In this document: positions 63,071 through 64,000 of the stretch, one piece after another | How the letters are laid out: every line of letters begins with the position of its first letter | How positions within the stretch are numbered: the first letter of the stretch is position 1 | Assembly: GCF_016900875.1 (NCBI RefSeq) | Contig: NZ_JAFEUM010000008.1 | Location: 1-64,000, forward strand | DNA length: 64,000 nt | DNA from: Vibrio ulleungensis | GTDB lineage: Bacteria; Pseudomonadota; Gammaproteobacteria; Enterobacterales; Vibrionaceae | Direction of reading: 5' to 3' | Translations under genes and position numbers: made by a program | Notes under the pieces: generated by a model | What the model was told of the DNA's origin: nothing | The model's input: only the letters and a program-made list of their open reading frames with translations | Database searches by the model: none

Positions 63071-64000
63071 CTATTTTGTGGCAGAGGCCTCATTTGTGGT
63101 GGCCGCGGAAACCTCGTCACCTAACTCTATAGGCGCATTTTCGGTCCCGACAGCCTCAGACTGGGCAGGCACAAGAGGCTGGATCACTTGAATATTATCA
63201 AGATCGATCTCCTCTTCGTTGGCCGGCGTTTTATCGACGTGACCAATGATGCTCTGATAGTAGCGACGAATGTTTTCGACGTAGTTCATCGCCTCATCTC
63301 CACGGGCAAATCCGTAGCGAGTTTGCGAGTAGTATTTTTTTTGTCTAAGCAAGGGTAAACGCTCTTTAACATCACTCCAAAGATCAGGGTTTCCACCTTG
63401 AGCTTTAGTGAGGCGCCTTGCATCCATCATATGACCGAAGCCGACGTTATAGGAGGCTAGGGCAAACCAGGTTTTTTCATGCTCTGCGATGGAATCAGGA
63501 ATACGTTTGACCATTTGACGAAGGTATTTCACGCCGCCTTCTATGGATTGCTCGGGGTCTAGGCGATTGGTCACCCCGACGCTTTTAGCGGTAGGAAGTG
63601 TCAGCATCATCATGCCACGAACACCAGTGGGAGATTTCGCTGATGGATTCCAGTGCGACTCTTGATACGCTACCGCCGCTATAAGTCGCCAGTCAAACTC
63701 TCCGGCGTGCTTTTTAAAAAGTGGTTCCCATTTGGGTAAAGTGCTGTCGATGGCGCGAACAAAAGCCCGAGTATCAACATAATCAAACTGCGAGATATGA
63801 CCCAGATACTTTTCTTCTAACTGAGCCAGTTCTCCGCTCTGTTTGAGTTGGCCAAAAAACTCAATCATTAACGCATATAAGCCTTCGTCATCGGATTTAT
63901 TGGTGTACCAAGTAATAGGTTTATCTTCGGTGAGATCGAACGCAATCGACAAGTTTGGGTATACACGCTGTGCCAGTGACAAATCGACAGAGTTCGCCAC
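63071..64000 (-). CDS. mltF: Membrane-bound lytic transglycosylase F, C-terminal part (cut by window end)
   Basis: 309 residues are visible; the N-terminus lies beyond 64000. The first 80 residues belong to the solute-binding-like domain (YPNLSIAFDLTEDKPITWYTN). The lytic transglycosylase domain follows, with the catalytic Glu in AAVAYQESHWNPSAKSPTGVRGMMMLT, then ASYNVGFGHMMDARRL and YSQTRYGFARGDEAMNYVENIRRYYQ. It cuts peptidoglycan with formation of anhydro-muramic ends. A Glu/Asn/Ala-rich tail is longer than needed for the fold. Near tadA, as in E. coli. Confidence 0.92.
   Translation of the reverse strand: MANSVDLSLAQRVYPNLSIAFDLTEDKPITWYTNKSDDEGLYALMIEFFGQLKQSGELAQLEEKYLGHISQFDYVDTRAFVRAIDSTLPKWEPLFKKHAGEFDWRLIAAVAYQESHWNPSAKSPTGVRGMMMLTLPTAKSVGVTNRLDPEQSIEGGVKYLRQMVKRIPDSIAEHEKTWFALASYNVGFGHMMDARRLTKAQGGNPDLWSDVKERLPLLRQKKYYSQTRYGFARGDEAMNYVENIRRYYQSIIGHVDKTPANEEEIDLDNIQVIQPLVPAQSEAVGTENAPIELGDEVSAATTNEASATK

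Overview
The window reads as part of the main chromosome of a Vibrio-like marine gammaproteobacterium. The evidence is a run of housekeeping genes in vibrio order (ssrA, smpB, ratA, ratB, bamE, recN, nadK, grpE; then srmB, trmN6, fldB, xerD, dsbC, recJ, prfB, lysS; then queA, tgt, yajC, secD, secF, fkpB, ispH, tadA, mltF), the DUF3316 and DUF3545 families, and a tmRNA tag reading ANDENYALAA. Family calls were made by reading motifs; no database search was run.

Layout. 1-122: one end of an IS3-family insertion sequence. 192-3493: a nitrate-type ABC transporter (ATPase, permease, binding protein) with a possible sigma54 promoter. 3873-4550: a small outer-membrane barrel. 4782-8580: an alkyl-sulfatase operon with a small secreted protein, a membrane protein and an HlyD-type adaptor. 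8.65-9.5 kb: AT-rich and gene-free.

9541-15511: two divergent operons that together resemble the mycobacterial decaprenyl-phosphoryl-D-arabinose pathway. They hold a UbiA-type phosphoribosyl transferase, a divergent PAP2 phosphatase, DprE1-like and DprE2-like epimerase subunits, a GtrA-type membrane protein, a multi-pass GT87-like glycosyltransferase and a flippase-like membrane protein. The shared promoter region carries five perfect copies of an 11-bp tandem repeat. A complete lipid-linked D-arabinofuranose module in a Vibrio, with a candidate length-variable switch, is the most unusual system here.

15825-30112: a 14.3-kb integrative island in the 3' end of ssrA, bounded by an imperfect att repeat and matching 15-bp arm repeats. 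It carries a P4-type integrase, a second short tyrosine recombinase, an AlpA regulator, RadC and DUF2787 proteins, an inovirus Gp2-like protein, an LRAT-like protein, a SIR2-HerA defence pair and a type III restriction-modification system.

30110-47847: core genes, with dual LexA boxes before recN, a sigma32-type promoter before grpE and the programmed +1 frameshift in prfB. 47970-52285: a tandem array of seven DUF3316 periplasmic-protein genes. Three carry colinear promoter modules with a CRP-like site, and four have a 5'-leader hairpin with one compensatory base-pair swap. 52346-64000: core genes (CBS protein, queA, tgt, sec operon, fkpB, ispH, AbgT-type transporter, tadA, partial mltF), plus a small basic 44-residue gene next to tadA.
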